Of a DNA stretch of 64,000 bases, positions 42,701 to 51,633 are shown one piece after another. The stretch is from Pseudocolwellia sp049933045 (GTDB lineage: Bacteria; Pseudomonadota; Gammaproteobacteria; Enterobacterales; Alteromonadaceae). The first letter of the stretch is position 1. Each line of letters begins with the position of its first letter. A program made the position numbers and the translations under genes. The DNA lies in assembly GCF_049933045.1 (NCBI RefSeq), contig NZ_CP187926.1, positions 496,001 to 560,000 on the forward strand, read 5' to 3'. The notes beneath the pieces are model-generated. The model searched no databases. It worked only from the letters and a program-made list of their open reading frames with translations, and had not been told where the DNA came from.

Positions 42701-42875
42701 CTTGGCTTGGCGAGGCTCCAGGATAGGTGGTTGTTACCATTGCCATTTTTAAGGTAAATTCAGGATCTTCTAAACGTCCTAAACCGTTATAAGCAACAAT
42801 TCCGCCAAAAAGCAGAATAATGGCAAACATCCAACTGGTTACACTATTGTTTATAGAATACTCTGTAAGTTTCAT
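39786..42875 (-). CDS. RND efflux transporter, inner-membrane permease subunit
   Basis: A 1029-residue protein of the AcrB/MexB superfamily with twelve membrane helices and two large periplasmic loops. Motifs include GGIVAYNGLGRLEDPEF, TTTYPGASPSQVEEEVSYPIE, GALIIALGMLVDNAIVVTEG (helix 4 with the proton-relay Asp) and the C-terminal MAAITTILGMIPLLFD. It expels drugs or toxic compounds by proton antiport together with the adaptor encoded just upstream, whose stop abuts this start with no gap. No outer-membrane TolC-type gene is nearby. Confidence 0.92.
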   Translation of the reverse strand: MKLTEYSINNSVTSWMFAIILLFGGIVAYNGLGRLEDPEFTLKMAMVTTTYPGASPSQVEEEVSYPIENAIQQLPYVKYVTSISSAGFSQIVVEMKPNYRKDDLKQIWDELRRKINDLKPQLPPGVNTPTVIDDFGDVFGVLLAISGDGYTYEELKDYSDYLRRELVLMKGVGKVSVAGEQQEQIVVEITRNKLAALGISSSRIYQLLQTQNQVSNSGRVKIGTEYIRLHPTGEFQTVKELEGLIISNPGASELVYLGDVATISRDYAEVPYNITNYNNKQALLLGVSFASGVNVVEIGQHIEERIKELESFRPIGLEVANVYNQPAEVDNSMQNFMISLVEAIAIVIAVLLIFMGVKTGLLIGIILLLTVLGTFIFMNLFGIDLQRISLGALIIALGMLVDNAIVVTEGILIGMKKGQTKLQASLSITSQTNLPLLGATVIAIAAFAPIGLSSDATGEFAGSLFWVLLISLLLSWVTAITLTPFFANIMFKETVQKNNNTDSTSEQNQSDDDPYKGAIFTGYKAILTLSMKHRAITLLMMLALFIVSVIGFGQVKQSFFPKSNTPMFYLDYWRFQGSDIRETQKDIESIQAYLLQQNNVTQITSTVGRGAPRFMLTYAPEKSYAAFGQLIIRVENREALPEVMANIRTYVSNNYPQAQFKVKAMEIGPTTDAKIEARFSGPNPDVLRNLAMQASEVLKADGKAYNIRHDWRERTKVIRPQFNEAMGRRVGVSKHDIDELLLTNFSGQQVGLYREGTKLLPIVARAPNEERLNIDTLPELQVYSASSGKHVPITQVINGFETDWEDSLIMRRDRKRTITVMGDHDVLGDETAASLFSRVKAPIEAITLPQGYSFEWGGEYESSKNAQAALFGGLPLGYLVMFAITVLLFNSIKAPLVIWATVPLALIGVSTGLLVMGAPFSFMALLGLLSLSGMLIKNGIVLVDQINLELSEGKEPYNAVFDSAVSRVRPVAMAAITTILGMIPLLFDVFFESMAVTIMFGLGFATVLTLIVVPVLFTVLYKIKFIPKT

Positions 42876-43976
42876 TTATAAGCCCTTTTCACGATTCCAA
42901 GGGCGAACTTCCATGCCTTCAGTTAAAAAGTGACTACCTGCTGAAACTATTTGGTCGCCTGAAGTTATGCCTGAAAGTACTTGAATGCCATGGCTTTTCA
43001 ATTCACCCACTTCAACTTCTATACGGGTTACTTTATTGGTATTTGGGTCGAGTCTCCAAACAAACTTTTTATGGCTTTCTAAGGTTTTATCTTCTGGGGA
43101 GAATACTGAGCTCACAGGAACTAGATACTGTTTTACGCTAAATTTTATAATTTTAGATAGGTCAATTCGAATGTTGGCTGACATACCAGGCAATACATTA
43201 AAGCTTTCAGGTGTTGGTAAAGTAAAAACTACTTTGTAAGTAAGAGTAGAAGGGTCTGCTTGCGTATCAAACTCTTTAATTGTTGCTAAAAACTCCTCAT
43301 CAGGATGAGAGTCAAAAATAACGGTAGGGTTATGAGTCGCATCTCTATCAATACGTGAAAAAATGTTTTCAGGTATTTGAATAGATATATCAACTAAATC
43401 GCGTGTTTGTAAATGCACGATAGCTTGCTTGGCTTGAATATGATCAAAGTTTTCGATAAATACTTTTGAAACGTTACCTGTAAATGGTGCACGTAAATTT
43501 GTATATTCTAAATCGCTTTTAGCCACTTTTAATGACGAAAGGGCAACCCCTAAGTTAGCTTTTGCTTCGTCGTATCCTGATTGAGAACCTAGCTGGCGAT
43601 CTAACAATAACTTAGCTTGATTAAACTTTGATTTAGCTAAGTCGTATCTTGCTTGTTTATCATCAATTTGTAGCTCGAAATCTTTAGGATCTAAGCGTGC
43701 GATCACATCGCCTTTTTTCACGCTTGTTCCAGGTTTAACTTTAAAGTCGATAACTTGCCCACTCACTCTGAACGCTAATTTAGAATCAGCATTCGCCTCT
43801 ACTTCTCCAGGGAAGTGTCGAATAGCTTGTGTTGAAGGGTCTTCTACTGTAAAAATTTTTGCTGGGCGTATCAAATCTGCTGACTTTTCAACAGACACTG
43901 CATTATCACAACCTGCTAGTAGCGTAATAGCCATTGTTAATAGTATAAAGGGCGATTTATGAACTGTAAAAAACAT
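42876..43976 (-). CDS. RND efflux periplasmic adaptor (HlyD/MFP family lipoprotein)
   Basis: A 366-residue adaptor with a lipoprotein signal (LLTMAITLLAGC, Cys near residue 23). Next come a biotinyl-lipoyl-like part (ALRVSGQVIDFKVKPGTSVKKG-type region), a helical hairpin (ARYDLAKSKFNQAKLLLDRQ) and beta-barrel and membrane-proximal domains. It links the RND pump to an outer-membrane channel. First gene of a two-gene operon, divergent from a LysR-type regulator across 187 bp that probably holds the control region. Confidence 0.9.
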   Translation of the reverse strand: MFFTVHKSPFILLTMAITLLAGCDNAVSVEKSADLIRPAKIFTVEDPSTQAIRHFPGEVEANADSKLAFRVSGQVIDFKVKPGTSVKKGDVIARLDPKDFELQIDDKQARYDLAKSKFNQAKLLLDRQLGSQSGYDEAKANLGVALSSLKVAKSDLEYTNLRAPFTGNVSKVFIENFDHIQAKQAIVHLQTRDLVDISIQIPENIFSRIDRDATHNPTVIFDSHPDEEFLATIKEFDTQADPSTLTYKVVFTLPTPESFNVLPGMSANIRIDLSKIIKFSVKQYLVPVSSVFSPEDKTLESHKKFVWRLDPNTNKVTRIEVEVGELKSHGIQVLSGITSGDQIVSAGSHFLTEGMEVRPWNREKGL

Positions 43977-44163
43977 AGGTACCTCAAGGATTAAGCGAGT
44001 ATAAAGTTATTCTCAATCTTTAAATTATAGTCGCTGTAAGTAAATAAAAATATTTATATAAATTAATTAACTTGTTAAATTAAATTTATATAGTTTAATC
44101 AATTAATGCTAAGGTCAACACAGCGTTAGGCACAGCACTACAGCAATCATTTAGGTAGAGAAT

Positions 44164-45036
44164 ATGACATTAGATCAAATTAGAACATTGTGCTGCATTG
44201 TTGAATGCGGCACATTAAAAAAAGCCGCAGAAAAGCTCCATAAAACTCAGCCTGCACTATCTATGTCGTTAAAGAAGTTAGAAGATGAATATGGCTTTCA
44301 ACTACTCACACGTGATAACTATAGATTAACACTTACAGAAGGTGGAAAGTCTTTTTATTACAAAGCTAAAGAATTACTACAATCCGCATCACAATTGAGC
44401 TCGTTAGGTGAACATTTAGGTAAAGGTAACGAAGCTAAAATTCGCATAGGTTACGATGTTACTTGTCCAATCTCTCATATATTAAGAGTATTAAAACAAT
44501 GCCAAGAGCAATTTCCGTTCACTGAAATTGAGTTGATTGGCGCCACACGATTTGGTGCTTTAGAGCTACTCACAAAAGAAGAAATTGATTTAGCGATTAA
44601 CCCTTGGTGGCCAACCCTTTATGCTTTGGGTGATTTAGAATCGTTACCGATAACTGATTTTAATATTATTTTAGTGGCGACACCTGATTTATTTCCTAAC
44701 TATAAAAACATCAATATCACTGATTTAAAAAAAGCCGTACACCTTAATATAAAAGAGAGTGACTTAAGTTTTGATACTCACGACCTTATGCTATTAAAAG
44801 GTTGCAGACAGTGGCGTACAAAAGACGCTTACACCCTAAAAAATATGCTGGTTGAAGGTTTAGGTTGGGGTTATATTCCCGAATTTTTTATTGCAGACGA
44901 ACTCAAAACAGGTAAGTTAGTTAGGCTAAAACCAGACGCGTTGGAATACGCTATCAGTGGTGAGATCCGCATCATCAAAAGAAAGCAATATACCTTGGGT
45001 CCAGTTTCTAGCACTATTTGGAACGAGTTTTTATAA
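44164..45036 (+). CDS. LysR family transcriptional regulator
   Basis: A 290-residue protein with the N-terminal winged helix (TLKKAAEKLHKTQPALSMSLKKL at residues 17-39, LLTRDNYRLTLTEGG) and an effector-binding domain (IRIGYDVTCPISHIL, EIDLAINPWW). It is divergent from the RND efflux operon and therefore its likely regulator. The ligand is unknown. The intergenic region has AT-rich dyads such as TTAATCAATTAA that could be a LysR box. Confidence 0.88.
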   Translation: MTLDQIRTLCCIVECGTLKKAAEKLHKTQPALSMSLKKLEDEYGFQLLTRDNYRLTLTEGGKSFYYKAKELLQSASQLSSLGEHLGKGNEAKIRIGYDVTCPISHILRVLKQCQEQFPFTEIELIGATRFGALELLTKEEIDLAINPWWPTLYALGDLESLPITDFNIILVATPDLFPNYKNINITDLKKAVHLNIKESDLSFDTHDLMLLKGCRQWRTKDAYTLKNMLVEGLGWGYIPEFFIADELKTGKLVRLKPDALEYAISGEIRIIKRKQYTLGPVSSTIWNEFL

Positions 45037-45082
45037 AGAAGAGTTAATTTACAGGCTAATTTATATAGACGACTGATTACGG

Positions 45083-45478
45083 TCATTCGTCGTCTATGAT
45101 TAATGTTCCGTCTAACTCTTCTTCTACTACTATTTCTTCCTCTTCCTCTTCTTCCATCGCAAGTTCAACACGATGCACTTTTGCGCTCCCGTTTAAGCTA
45201 TGGAAAGGTCGATAAGTGGTAAGCTTTTTATATTTTTGCCATAACATCTCAACGCGTGTTTGTGCTTGAGTTTGAAATTGACACATTTCTACAAATGCTT
45301 CCTCCGTTTCATTCTGCGGAGTACTTCTGCCTGATTCTAACGCTGATAACCGTCTTCCTATATCAGTAAGCATCTCTGATTCTGAAATATTGAAGTCGCC
45401 AGATTTCCTAAACCCACGTGGAAAATTAACGTCATCGTAAAATAAACCTTCCTGAATAAAACCGTGCATTAAAGTCAT
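45083..45478 (-). CDS. maoP: MaoP/YifE family protein (DUF413)
   Basis: A 131-residue protein. FPRGFRKSGDFNISESEMLTD, EEAFVEMC and WQKYKKLTTYRPFHSLNG match the DUF413/MaoP family; the acidic tail (MEEEEEEEIVVEEE) is longer than in the E. coli protein. In E. coli MaoP helps organise the Ori macrodomain of the chromosome by acting at the maoS site next to its gene. The divergent hdfR neighbour is conserved with E. coli, which strengthens the assignment. A maoS-like site was not identified. Confidence 0.88.
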   Translation of the reverse strand: MTLMHGFIQEGLFYDDVNFPRGFRKSGDFNISESEMLTDIGRRLSALESGRSTPQNETEEAFVEMCQFQTQAQTRVEMLWQKYKKLTTYRPFHSLNGSAKVHRVELAMEEEEEEEIVVEEELDGTLIIDDE

Positions 45479-45578
45479 AATAACCTTTGTTGACAGTAGA
45501 CATCTTTTCGCAGATTATGCGACTAACTCATTACCCTGTAAAATAAAAAATAATTATCGTTTCGATAAGAGATATTGA

Positions 45579-46436
45579 ATGGATATCGAATTATTTAAAA
45601 CCTTTTTAGAAGTTAAAAAGTGTCGTCATTTTGGTAAGGCGGCTGAAAACTTATATCTTACTCAAGCAGCTGTAAGCACTAGAATACGTCAGCTAGAGAG
45701 TTATTTTGGCGTGTCTTTATTAGAGCGCACCCGAAATAATATTCAGCTGACATTAGCTGGCGAGAAGTTAGTTCCTCATGCTGAAATGCTTATTAATACG
45801 ATGCGTGTTGCAAAGCAAGAAGTCTCGTTGTCGTCAGAGCAAATTTCGCAAATTTCTATAGCAGGGACTCCCAATACTTGGGATGTTTACGTACATGATG
45901 TCATTTCTAAAATTTATAACAATCAACCACATATCAGCTTAGTGGCTGAAATATTATCTAGAGAGCAATTAACGCGTCAGTTACTTGAGCGAACCTTAGA
46001 TGTTGCTATTTTATTTGACCCGCCAAAAGTTAAAGAATTAAAAGTACATCCTTTACATATGTTTACCTTAATTCCTGTCACTACATTTAAAGGTAAAGTT
46101 GAAACTCCAGCCGATGTTAAACGTTATATGATGATTGATTGGGGCACGAGTTTTATTCATTGGCATGCTAAAGAACTTAAAGGTATTTCAATTCCAGCAA
46201 TGCGAACAAGTACTGCACGGATAGCGTTAGACTTAATGCTTGAATGTGGAGGCAGTGCTTATTTACCCGATATGTTAATCAAACCTTTTGTTGAAAAAGG
46301 GCTGTTGCATGTTATGGAAAATTTACCCGTATTTGAACGAGAGATATTTAGTGCTATTCATCACGACAATGAAAATGAAGAACGAATTTTAGAGATTAAA
46401 AAACTCTTTAAAAAATATGGAGCTAAGAACACATAA
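45579..46436 (+). CDS. hdfR: HdfR-like LysR family regulator
   Basis: A 285-residue protein. The N-terminus MDIELFKTFLEVKKCRHFGK, then AAENLYLTQAAVSTRIRQLE and LLERTRNNIQLTLAGEKL, is close to E. coli HdfR, a repressor of the flagellar master operon and activator of other genes. Divergent from maoP across 100 bp, as in E. coli. The effector domain runs to about residue 280. Its targets in this organism cannot be told from the sequence. Confidence 0.85.
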   Translation: MDIELFKTFLEVKKCRHFGKAAENLYLTQAAVSTRIRQLESYFGVSLLERTRNNIQLTLAGEKLVPHAEMLINTMRVAKQEVSLSSEQISQISIAGTPNTWDVYVHDVISKIYNNQPHISLVAEILSREQLTRQLLERTLDVAILFDPPKVKELKVHPLHMFTLIPVTTFKGKVETPADVKRYMMIDWGTSFIHWHAKELKGISIPAMRTSTARIALDLMLECGGSAYLPDMLIKPFVEKGLLHVMENLPVFEREIFSAIHHDNENEERILEIKKLFKKYGAKNT

Positions 46437-46595
46437 GGTAATAGCTAATATTTAGCTAAAGTGTAAATACCTCTATTTTTAATTTTATTAACGATCAGTT
46501 GTTTAGTGTATTCATAGCAGTTGATAAAGCATTTAAGCATGAATAATTTTCTTATTGTAATGAGCAGATATGTTTTGTTTATAAAGATTCTTTAC

Positions 46596-46614
46596 TTTTG
46601 CACGTTTAGTGCAC
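46596..46614 (+). promoter_or_regulatory. TTTTGCAC...GTGCAC motif before the two-component genes
   Basis: TTTTGCACGTTTAGTGCAC lies about 111 bp before the kinase start. Its first half resembles the motif found in front of the EF-hand (58803) and CotH (59858) genes. Possible autoregulatory site of the response regulator. Confidence 0.4.
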
Positions 46615-46724
46615 ATTCATACGTTATTATGACCTTATATCCATTTGAATAAGAAGTGCTTTGGGTATTACAAACACTTTTAATTCGCAGACCGACATTG
46701 CAAGGTTCAGCTCAGAGATTAACT

Positions 46725-48203
46725 ATGAAGATCCAACAAAAATTCTTTCTAATACAGTGTTGCTTTAGCTTAGTATTGCTAACAACTTTGGTGTTACTTA
46801 TACAATGGAGTATTCGTAATGGCATGGTTGATTATGTAAATAGTAAAGAAGTTGAAAGCTTATCGCCTGTTATAACCGAGCTTTCAAAAGAATATAAAAG
46901 ATCAGGGAATTGGTCGGATTTTGAAGACAATCAAGGGCGATTTATTCGTCTGCTGCAAACACAATTAACGAGCGACAGCTTTGTTCCTCGACATTCAGAG
47001 CCAAATCGTAACAAGCCACCGCGTGGTCTACGCAGACCTCCACCATCCGATCACTTCGGTTCAGAATTTGGACCAAAAGATGATTTTCCATCTAATTCGC
47101 GACCGCCTATTGGTGTACCTGAAGTTTATTATGCGCTGTTTGATGTGAAGCAAAACTACCTTGTTGGAAAATATGTAGAAGATTTAACTTACAGTAAAGT
47201 ACCTATATTAGTAAACAAAGAGATTGTTGGCTATTTTGCTGTTTCAAAGCGTAATAGATTAACTGAAGGTTACGAGCTAGATTATATTGAAAAACAACAA
47301 GAATACTTGTGGGTTATTGCACTTGTGATGATGCTATTTGTTGTGCTTATTACTTTGCCTTTAGCTCGGCATGTGGTTGAACCGATTAAATTAATTGCCA
47401 ATGGCATGCATCGATTAACTCAAGGTGATTATAAACAAAGTATTGATTCTCGCCGTAACGATGAGTTTGGTGAGTTAAGTCGTGATTATAATGAACTTGC
47501 GTTAACGTTGGCTGAAAACGAGAGTGCACGAAAACGCTGGTTAGCTAATATTTCTCACGAACTACGTACGCCCGTCGCTATTTTAAGCTTAGAACTTGAA
47601 GCTATGCTTGATGGTATTAGACCCATGACAAAAGAAAATATAACTTCTGCTAGCGACGAGTTAAAGCATTTAGCCAAGTTGATAGACGATTTACATCAAC
47701 TTACCGTCGCTGATGTAGATGGAATGCAATACAGCAAGCAGAATGAAAATTTGACCTTGCTATTAATTAGCGAACAAAATAAATATCAAAGCTATTTGGC
47801 TGATGCAGGCATAACGTTAGTGTTAGATTTGATAAGCGATCCTATTAATATTTATAGCGATAAAACACGCTTGTTACAGCTTTTTGAAAATATACTGAAT
47901 AACAGTATTAAGTATTCTGAAGCTTCTACTGTAAAAATTAGTTCGCGTTTGTTAAAGCACGAAGATAAAGCATTAGTCGAATTAACTTTTGAAGATGACG
48001 GTGTGGGTGTTGATGACGAGCATTTAGATCATTTGTTTGAATATCTTTACCGAACAGACGAATCGAGAAATCGAAAAACAGGTGGCGCAGGCTTAGGTTT
48101 GTCTATCTGTAATAATATTGTGATAGCGCATCAAGGTGAGATTGTCGCAGTGAGATCAAACTTAGGTGGCTTAGCGATTAAAATTAAACTACCTTTAGCT
48201 TAA
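46725..48203 (+). CDS. Sensor histidine kinase (BaeS/OmpR-type partner)
   Basis: A 492-residue protein from ATG 46725; the frame extends to a TTG at 46656, but the N-terminal helix then would be preceded by a polar stretch. The first membrane helix (FFLIQCCFSLVLLTTLVLLI) and a second one (YLWVIALVMMLFVVLITLPLA) bracket a periplasmic sensor of about 150 residues with a Pro/Arg-rich stretch (NKPPRGLRRPPPSDHFG). HAMP follows, then H box ANISHELRTPVAI, N box ENILNNSIKYS and G box GGAGLGLSICNN. The response regulator is encoded next. Confidence 0.9.
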   Translation: MKIQQKFFLIQCCFSLVLLTTLVLLIQWSIRNGMVDYVNSKEVESLSPVITELSKEYKRSGNWSDFEDNQGRFIRLLQTQLTSDSFVPRHSEPNRNKPPRGLRRPPPSDHFGSEFGPKDDFPSNSRPPIGVPEVYYALFDVKQNYLVGKYVEDLTYSKVPILVNKEIVGYFAVSKRNRLTEGYELDYIEKQQEYLWVIALVMMLFVVLITLPLARHVVEPIKLIANGMHRLTQGDYKQSIDSRRNDEFGELSRDYNELALTLAENESARKRWLANISHELRTPVAILSLELEAMLDGIRPMTKENITSASDELKHLAKLIDDLHQLTVADVDGMQYSKQNENLTLLLISEQNKYQSYLADAGITLVLDLISDPINIYSDKTRLLQLFENILNNSIKYSEASTVKISSRLLKHEDKALVELTFEDDGVGVDDEHLDHLFEYLYRTDESRNRKTGGAGLGLSICNNIVIAHQGEIVAVRSNLGGLAIKIKLPLA

Positions 48204-48289
48204 ATGCTTACTTGTTGTAATTCATCATAATTGTAAGTAAAACACGTAAAAATAAATAACAAACTCATATTAAAAATAAGAGAAAGTAA

Positions 48290-48955
48290 ATGCCCCATTC
48301 AATATTAATCGTAGAAGATGAAGTTAAACTTGCGACCTTATTAGTTGATTATTTTAAAGCGTCTGATTATGCACCTCATCAAATTAATCACGGTGATGAA
48401 GTTATTTCATGGGTTAAAGAGCATCAACCAAAAGCTATTTTATTAGATATTATGCTACCGGGTAAAAATGGTATTGAGCTTTGTAAAGAAATTCGCCAAT
48501 TTTCCAATGTACCTATTTTGATGATAACCGCCAAAGTAGATGAAATTGATAGGGTGCTTGGGCTAGAGCTAGGTGCTGATGACTATATTTGTAAACCTTT
48601 CAGCGCGCGAGAAGTTGTTGCCAGAGTAGGGGCGGTACTAAGACGTACACAAACAGTAACTAATGTAAGCCATGCACTTGTTCTTGATGAACATAGAATT
48701 ATGGTGAGTTTTCAGCAGCAAAATACGGTTTTAACGTCGGTTGAATTTCAATTATTGAAAATGCTTGCAGATAAACCTGATCGTATTTTCTCTCGAGATC
48801 AACTGATGCAGAACATGTATAACGACAGCCGAATTGTTAATCACCGAACAATTGATAGCCATATTAAAAAATTACGTAAAAAACTTGCCGAAATTAGTGA
48901 CGATAAAGACTGGATTGAATCTGTTTACGGCGTGGGATACCGGCTGGTTAAATAA
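48290..48955 (+). CDS. OmpR/PhoB-family response regulator (BaeR-like)
   Basis: A 221-residue protein with a receiver domain (LIVEDEVKLATLL, phospho-acceptor Asp in ILLDIMLPGKNG, Lys in DYICKPFSAREV) and a C-terminal winged helix (VLTSVEFQLLKML, VNHRTIDSHIKKLRKKL, VYGVGYRLVK). It lies 86 bp behind the kinase gene and forms a two-component pair with it. Possible targets are its own operon and the EF-hand and CotH genes, which share an upstream motif. Confidence 0.92.
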   Translation: MPHSILIVEDEVKLATLLVDYFKASDYAPHQINHGDEVISWVKEHQPKAILLDIMLPGKNGIELCKEIRQFSNVPILMITAKVDEIDRVLGLELGADDYICKPFSAREVVARVGAVLRRTQTVTNVSHALVLDEHRIMVSFQQQNTVLTSVEFQLLKMLADKPDRIFSRDQLMQNMYNDSRIVNHRTIDSHIKKLRKKLAEISDDKDWIESVYGVGYRLVK

Positions 48956-48971
48956 TGACTTTTAAAGTTGA

Positions 48972-49011
48972 TTAAAGTTACCTAAAAATAAGTGTTGGGT
49001 AACTTTAATTA
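48972..49011 (+). terminator. Hairpin between response regulator and tyrP
   Basis: AAAGTTACC / GGGTAACTTT stem with a 14-base loop, followed by AATTATATATTTTATTT. Lies between convergent genes and could serve both. Confidence 0.55.
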
Positions 49012-49053
49012 TATATTTTATTTCCCTACCTAAATTTCAATCCAATTATTCAC

Positions 49054-50262
49054 TTATCCAATTTTAGGTACAACACCTAATAACTGCATGAGTTGAGCCG
49101 TTATAATTATTGTCCCACAAGTAACAACAATAATTAATGCCGGCTTACCACCTATTACTTTATAGCCCTTTTGATTTTGTAAGTTATTTTTACGCTGTTT
49201 CCAAACCATCGAAACGGGAAGAAATAAGGCTAAAATAACTAAAGCAATAGCAGCAAATCCTAGCGCCAATATAAAACCCTTAGGGTAAAAGATAGCAAAA
49301 CAAAGAGGAGGTACAAAGGTGATTAACGCGGTAACAAATCTATCTTTTTTAGAAAAACCACGTTTGAGGGAGTCTCTAAGAAAATCAAATAAGCCCAAAC
49401 TAACGCCAAGAAATGAGGTGGCTAAAGCTAAGTCTGCAAAGGTATTTATAAAGCGACTAAAGTTGGGGCTATTTAACTTAATTGAAATAATATGAATAAA
49501 TTGACTTAAGCCACCAACGTCTTTCAATGTTTCTTGGTTAACAACTCCTTGGCTTAATGTTTGCCACAAAAGATAAATACATAACGGCAAAGCAGCGCCA
49601 ATAATCATAACTTTACGTAAAGATTGAATATCAATCCCAACATATCTAACAACTGATGGTATGGAACCATGAAAGCCAAACGCCGTAAAAATAATAGGGA
49701 TGGCCGAAATAATTAACCCTTGCTCTAATGGCATAGCAAGTAAATTTCCAGATTGAATACTTGGTGTTAGTAGATAAAAAACAGCTATAAGAACAGTTAT
49801 TTTTACGGTAAATAAAACACGATTAACCTTATCTACAGCTTCTGTTCCAAGTGCTACTATCCCGCCAATAATAACAGCAAATATAATTGCACCTACTTGA
49901 GGTGCTACTTGAATGTCTATTAGGTTTACTATTTTGCTTTGTAACTGAGATCCACCTCCTGCAATATAGGCAGAACATAAAGAATAGAATAAAAAGAGTA
50001 CTGCAAAGTTAGCAACATATTGACCTTTTTTACCTAAAAGGGACTTTGCTAACGTATTCAATGTGGCTTCTGCATTTGCATATTGATGTACTTCTAACAT
50101 TAATAAAGCCGTGTATGTCATTAAAAACCATACAGCTAAAAGAATGACTAAAGTAGTAGAAAAACCAATCCCTGCAGATGCTATTGGCAGTGCTAACATG
50201 CCTGCACCTATTGACGTACCTGCTATTATTAGCATACTGCCTAATGTTTTATTTTTATTCAT
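49054..50262 (-). CDS. tyrP: Tyrosine/aromatic amino acid permease (HAAAP family)
   Basis: A 402-residue permease counted from ATG 50262; the frame extends to 50301, but MNKNKTLGSMLIIAGTSIGA is the typical family start and AGGA precedes it. About eleven membrane helices. GAGMLALPIASAGIGFS, AIPIIFTAFGFHGSIPS, ADLALATSFLGVSLGLFDFL and GGKPALIIVV closely match E. coli TyrP, a proton-driven tyrosine importer. Divergent from the MarR regulator with a large palindromic operator between them. A candidate promoter (TTGTTA, 17 bp, TATAAT at 50273-50278) would give a nearly leaderless mRNA. Confidence 0.88.
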   Translation of the reverse strand: MNKNKTLGSMLIIAGTSIGAGMLALPIASAGIGFSTTLVILLAVWFLMTYTALLMLEVHQYANAEATLNTLAKSLLGKKGQYVANFAVLFLFYSLCSAYIAGGGSQLQSKIVNLIDIQVAPQVGAIIFAVIIGGIVALGTEAVDKVNRVLFTVKITVLIAVFYLLTPSIQSGNLLAMPLEQGLIISAIPIIFTAFGFHGSIPSVVRYVGIDIQSLRKVMIIGAALPLCIYLLWQTLSQGVVNQETLKDVGGLSQFIHIISIKLNSPNFSRFINTFADLALATSFLGVSLGLFDFLRDSLKRGFSKKDRFVTALITFVPPLCFAIFYPKGFILALGFAAIALVILALFLPVSMVWKQRKNNLQNQKGYKVIGGKPALIIVVTCGTIIITAQLMQLLGVVPKIG

Positions 50263-50294
50263 GGCAAATCCTATTATACTGGTATAATTAATTA

Positions 50295-50335
50295 GTAACA
50301 AATGATACTAAGTGCATACTAGTATCATTTGTTAC
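50295..50335. promoter_or_regulatory. Divergent tyrP/marR operator with symmetric promoters
   Basis: Perfect inverted repeat GTAACAAATGATACTA (50295-50310) and TAGTATCATTTGTTAC (50320-50335), 9 bp apart. Each arm also holds the -35 element (TTGTTA) of a promoter leading outward, with a 17-bp spacer to TATAAT (minus strand, 50273-50278) or TATGAT (plus strand, 50352-50357). Binding here would block both genes. Confidence 0.8.
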
Positions 50336-50394
50336 CAAGGTCAATAATAGGTATGATAGAAAAGTACAGGATTATGAGGTGATTATTTAAACTT

Positions 50395-50859
50395 ATGAAT
50401 ATAAAAAATAAAGATGACAATGCAGCGTTAAATTTAAATACTTTTTTTCCATATCAATTTTCGGTATTAGCTCAACAAGTTACAGGGTTTATTGCACAAA
50501 TATATAAAAGGTTTGGGCTTACTAAAATGGAGTGGCGTGTTTTAGCGACTATTGGTTATCATCACGAAATATCAGCACGAGATATATGCAAATTTACGCA
50601 TTTAGATAAAATGCAGGTGAGTCGAGCCATTAATAAACTGATTAAATCTGAATTTTTAATTCAGCAAACAAGCGCTGAAGATAGAAGACAAAACTTACTG
50701 AACTTAACCGAAAAAGGTGATGAACTGTATCAAAAAATCATCCCATTAGTTAAAGAACAAGAGAAAGAATTACTTAAAGGTTTAACAGCTAAAGAACGTG
50801 AGCAACTAAAAGTGTTAACCGTAAAACTAAGTAGCCAGTTAGCGGAAGCTGAAAACTAA
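50395..50859 (+). CDS. MarR family transcriptional regulator of the tyrosine module
   Basis: A 154-residue protein with a MarR winged helix: LTKMEWRVLATIGYHHEISA, DICKFTHLDKMQVSRAINKL (recognition helix near residues 73-85) and the wing SAEDRRQNLLNLTEKG. Dimerisation helices lie at both ends. MarR proteins usually repress and release DNA on ligand binding. The operators related to the site in front of this gene occur at hppD and the TonB receptor, so it probably regulates tyrosine uptake and breakdown, with a tyrosine catabolite as possible ligand. Likely autoregulated. Confidence 0.9.
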   Translation: MNIKNKDDNAALNLNTFFPYQFSVLAQQVTGFIAQIYKRFGLTKMEWRVLATIGYHHEISARDICKFTHLDKMQVSRAINKLIKSEFLIQQTSAEDRRQNLLNLTEKGDELYQKIIPLVKEQEKELLKGLTAKEREQLKVLTVKLSSQLAEAEN

Positions 50860-50908
50860 TAATCTGCTATTTATAATAAAGTCGCCCTTAAAAGTAAGCG
50901 CTAATAAC

Positions 50909-50945
50909 TAAAAAACGCTACTAATAATAGTAGCGTTTTTTGATT
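50909..50945. terminator. Bidirectional terminator between marR and maiA
   Basis: AAAAACGCTACTA / TAGTAGCGTTTTTT stem-loop between convergent genes, with T-runs on both strands. Confidence 0.85.
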
Positions 50946-50981
50946 GATAAACAGTATAAAGTTAAAGGTATTACCTTATTC

Positions 50982-51614
50982 TTATATTGTTGAATCTATT
51001 TGCTTTTCTGGCTTAGCCTTATCAAAAGCACTTAATGTATTACACGCCTCATAAATACTTAATATTTTAGGAAACTTATCCATAGGTACATTAAAGCGTA
51101 AAGCGTTATATACCATAGGTATCAGGTAAATATCAGCTAATGTAATCATGTTCCCAAAGCAGTATGGGCTTGCTAATAGTTGAGGCTCTAAGGCTTTAAA
51201 TCCCTCAATAATCCAATGATGATACCATTGCATCTTGTCATCATCTTCAACTTCAAGTTCATTCACCAGATACTTTAAAACACGTAAATTATCCAGAGGG
51301 TGAATATCGCATGCAATAATATTACACCAATTTCTTATGATAGCAGCATCGAAGTGGTCGCTTGGCAATAGCGGAATACTTCTATATTTTGCTTCAAGGT
51401 ATTCTATAATTGCCGTTGATTGATTAATTATTCTGCCATCGTTAAAGGCTAAGCTAGGCACCAACCCTTGAGGATTTATCTTCATATGATTTGATTGGAG
51501 GTGATCACCCGTTAATAAATTAACGGGTGTTAACGTGTGTTTTATCTCTTTAATATTAAGCGCTATGCGCACTCGATATGCTGCTGATGAACGAAAATAA
51601 GTATAAAGTTCCAT
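50982..51614 (-). CDS. maiA: Maleylacetoacetate isomerase (zeta-class glutathione transferase)
   Basis: A 210-residue protein with a thioredoxin-like N-terminal domain containing the zeta-class motif YTYFRSSAAYRVRIALN (SSxxxR at residues 8-13), GLVPSL and QSTAIIEYLE, and a helical C-terminal domain. It converts maleylacetoacetate to fumarylacetoacetate with glutathione, the next-to-last step of tyrosine breakdown. Last gene of the minus-strand hppD operon, 19 bp behind fahA. Confidence 0.92.
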   Translation of the reverse strand: MELYTYFRSSAAYRVRIALNIKEIKHTLTPVNLLTGDHLQSNHMKINPQGLVPSLAFNDGRIINQSTAIIEYLEAKYRSIPLLPSDHFDAAIIRNWCNIIACDIHPLDNLRVLKYLVNELEVEDDDKMQWYHHWIIEGFKALEPQLLASPYCFGNMITLADIYLIPMVYNALRFNVPMDKFPKILSIYEACNTLSAFDKAKPEKQIDSTI

Positions 51615-51633
51615 GGTTTAAACCTAAATTTGA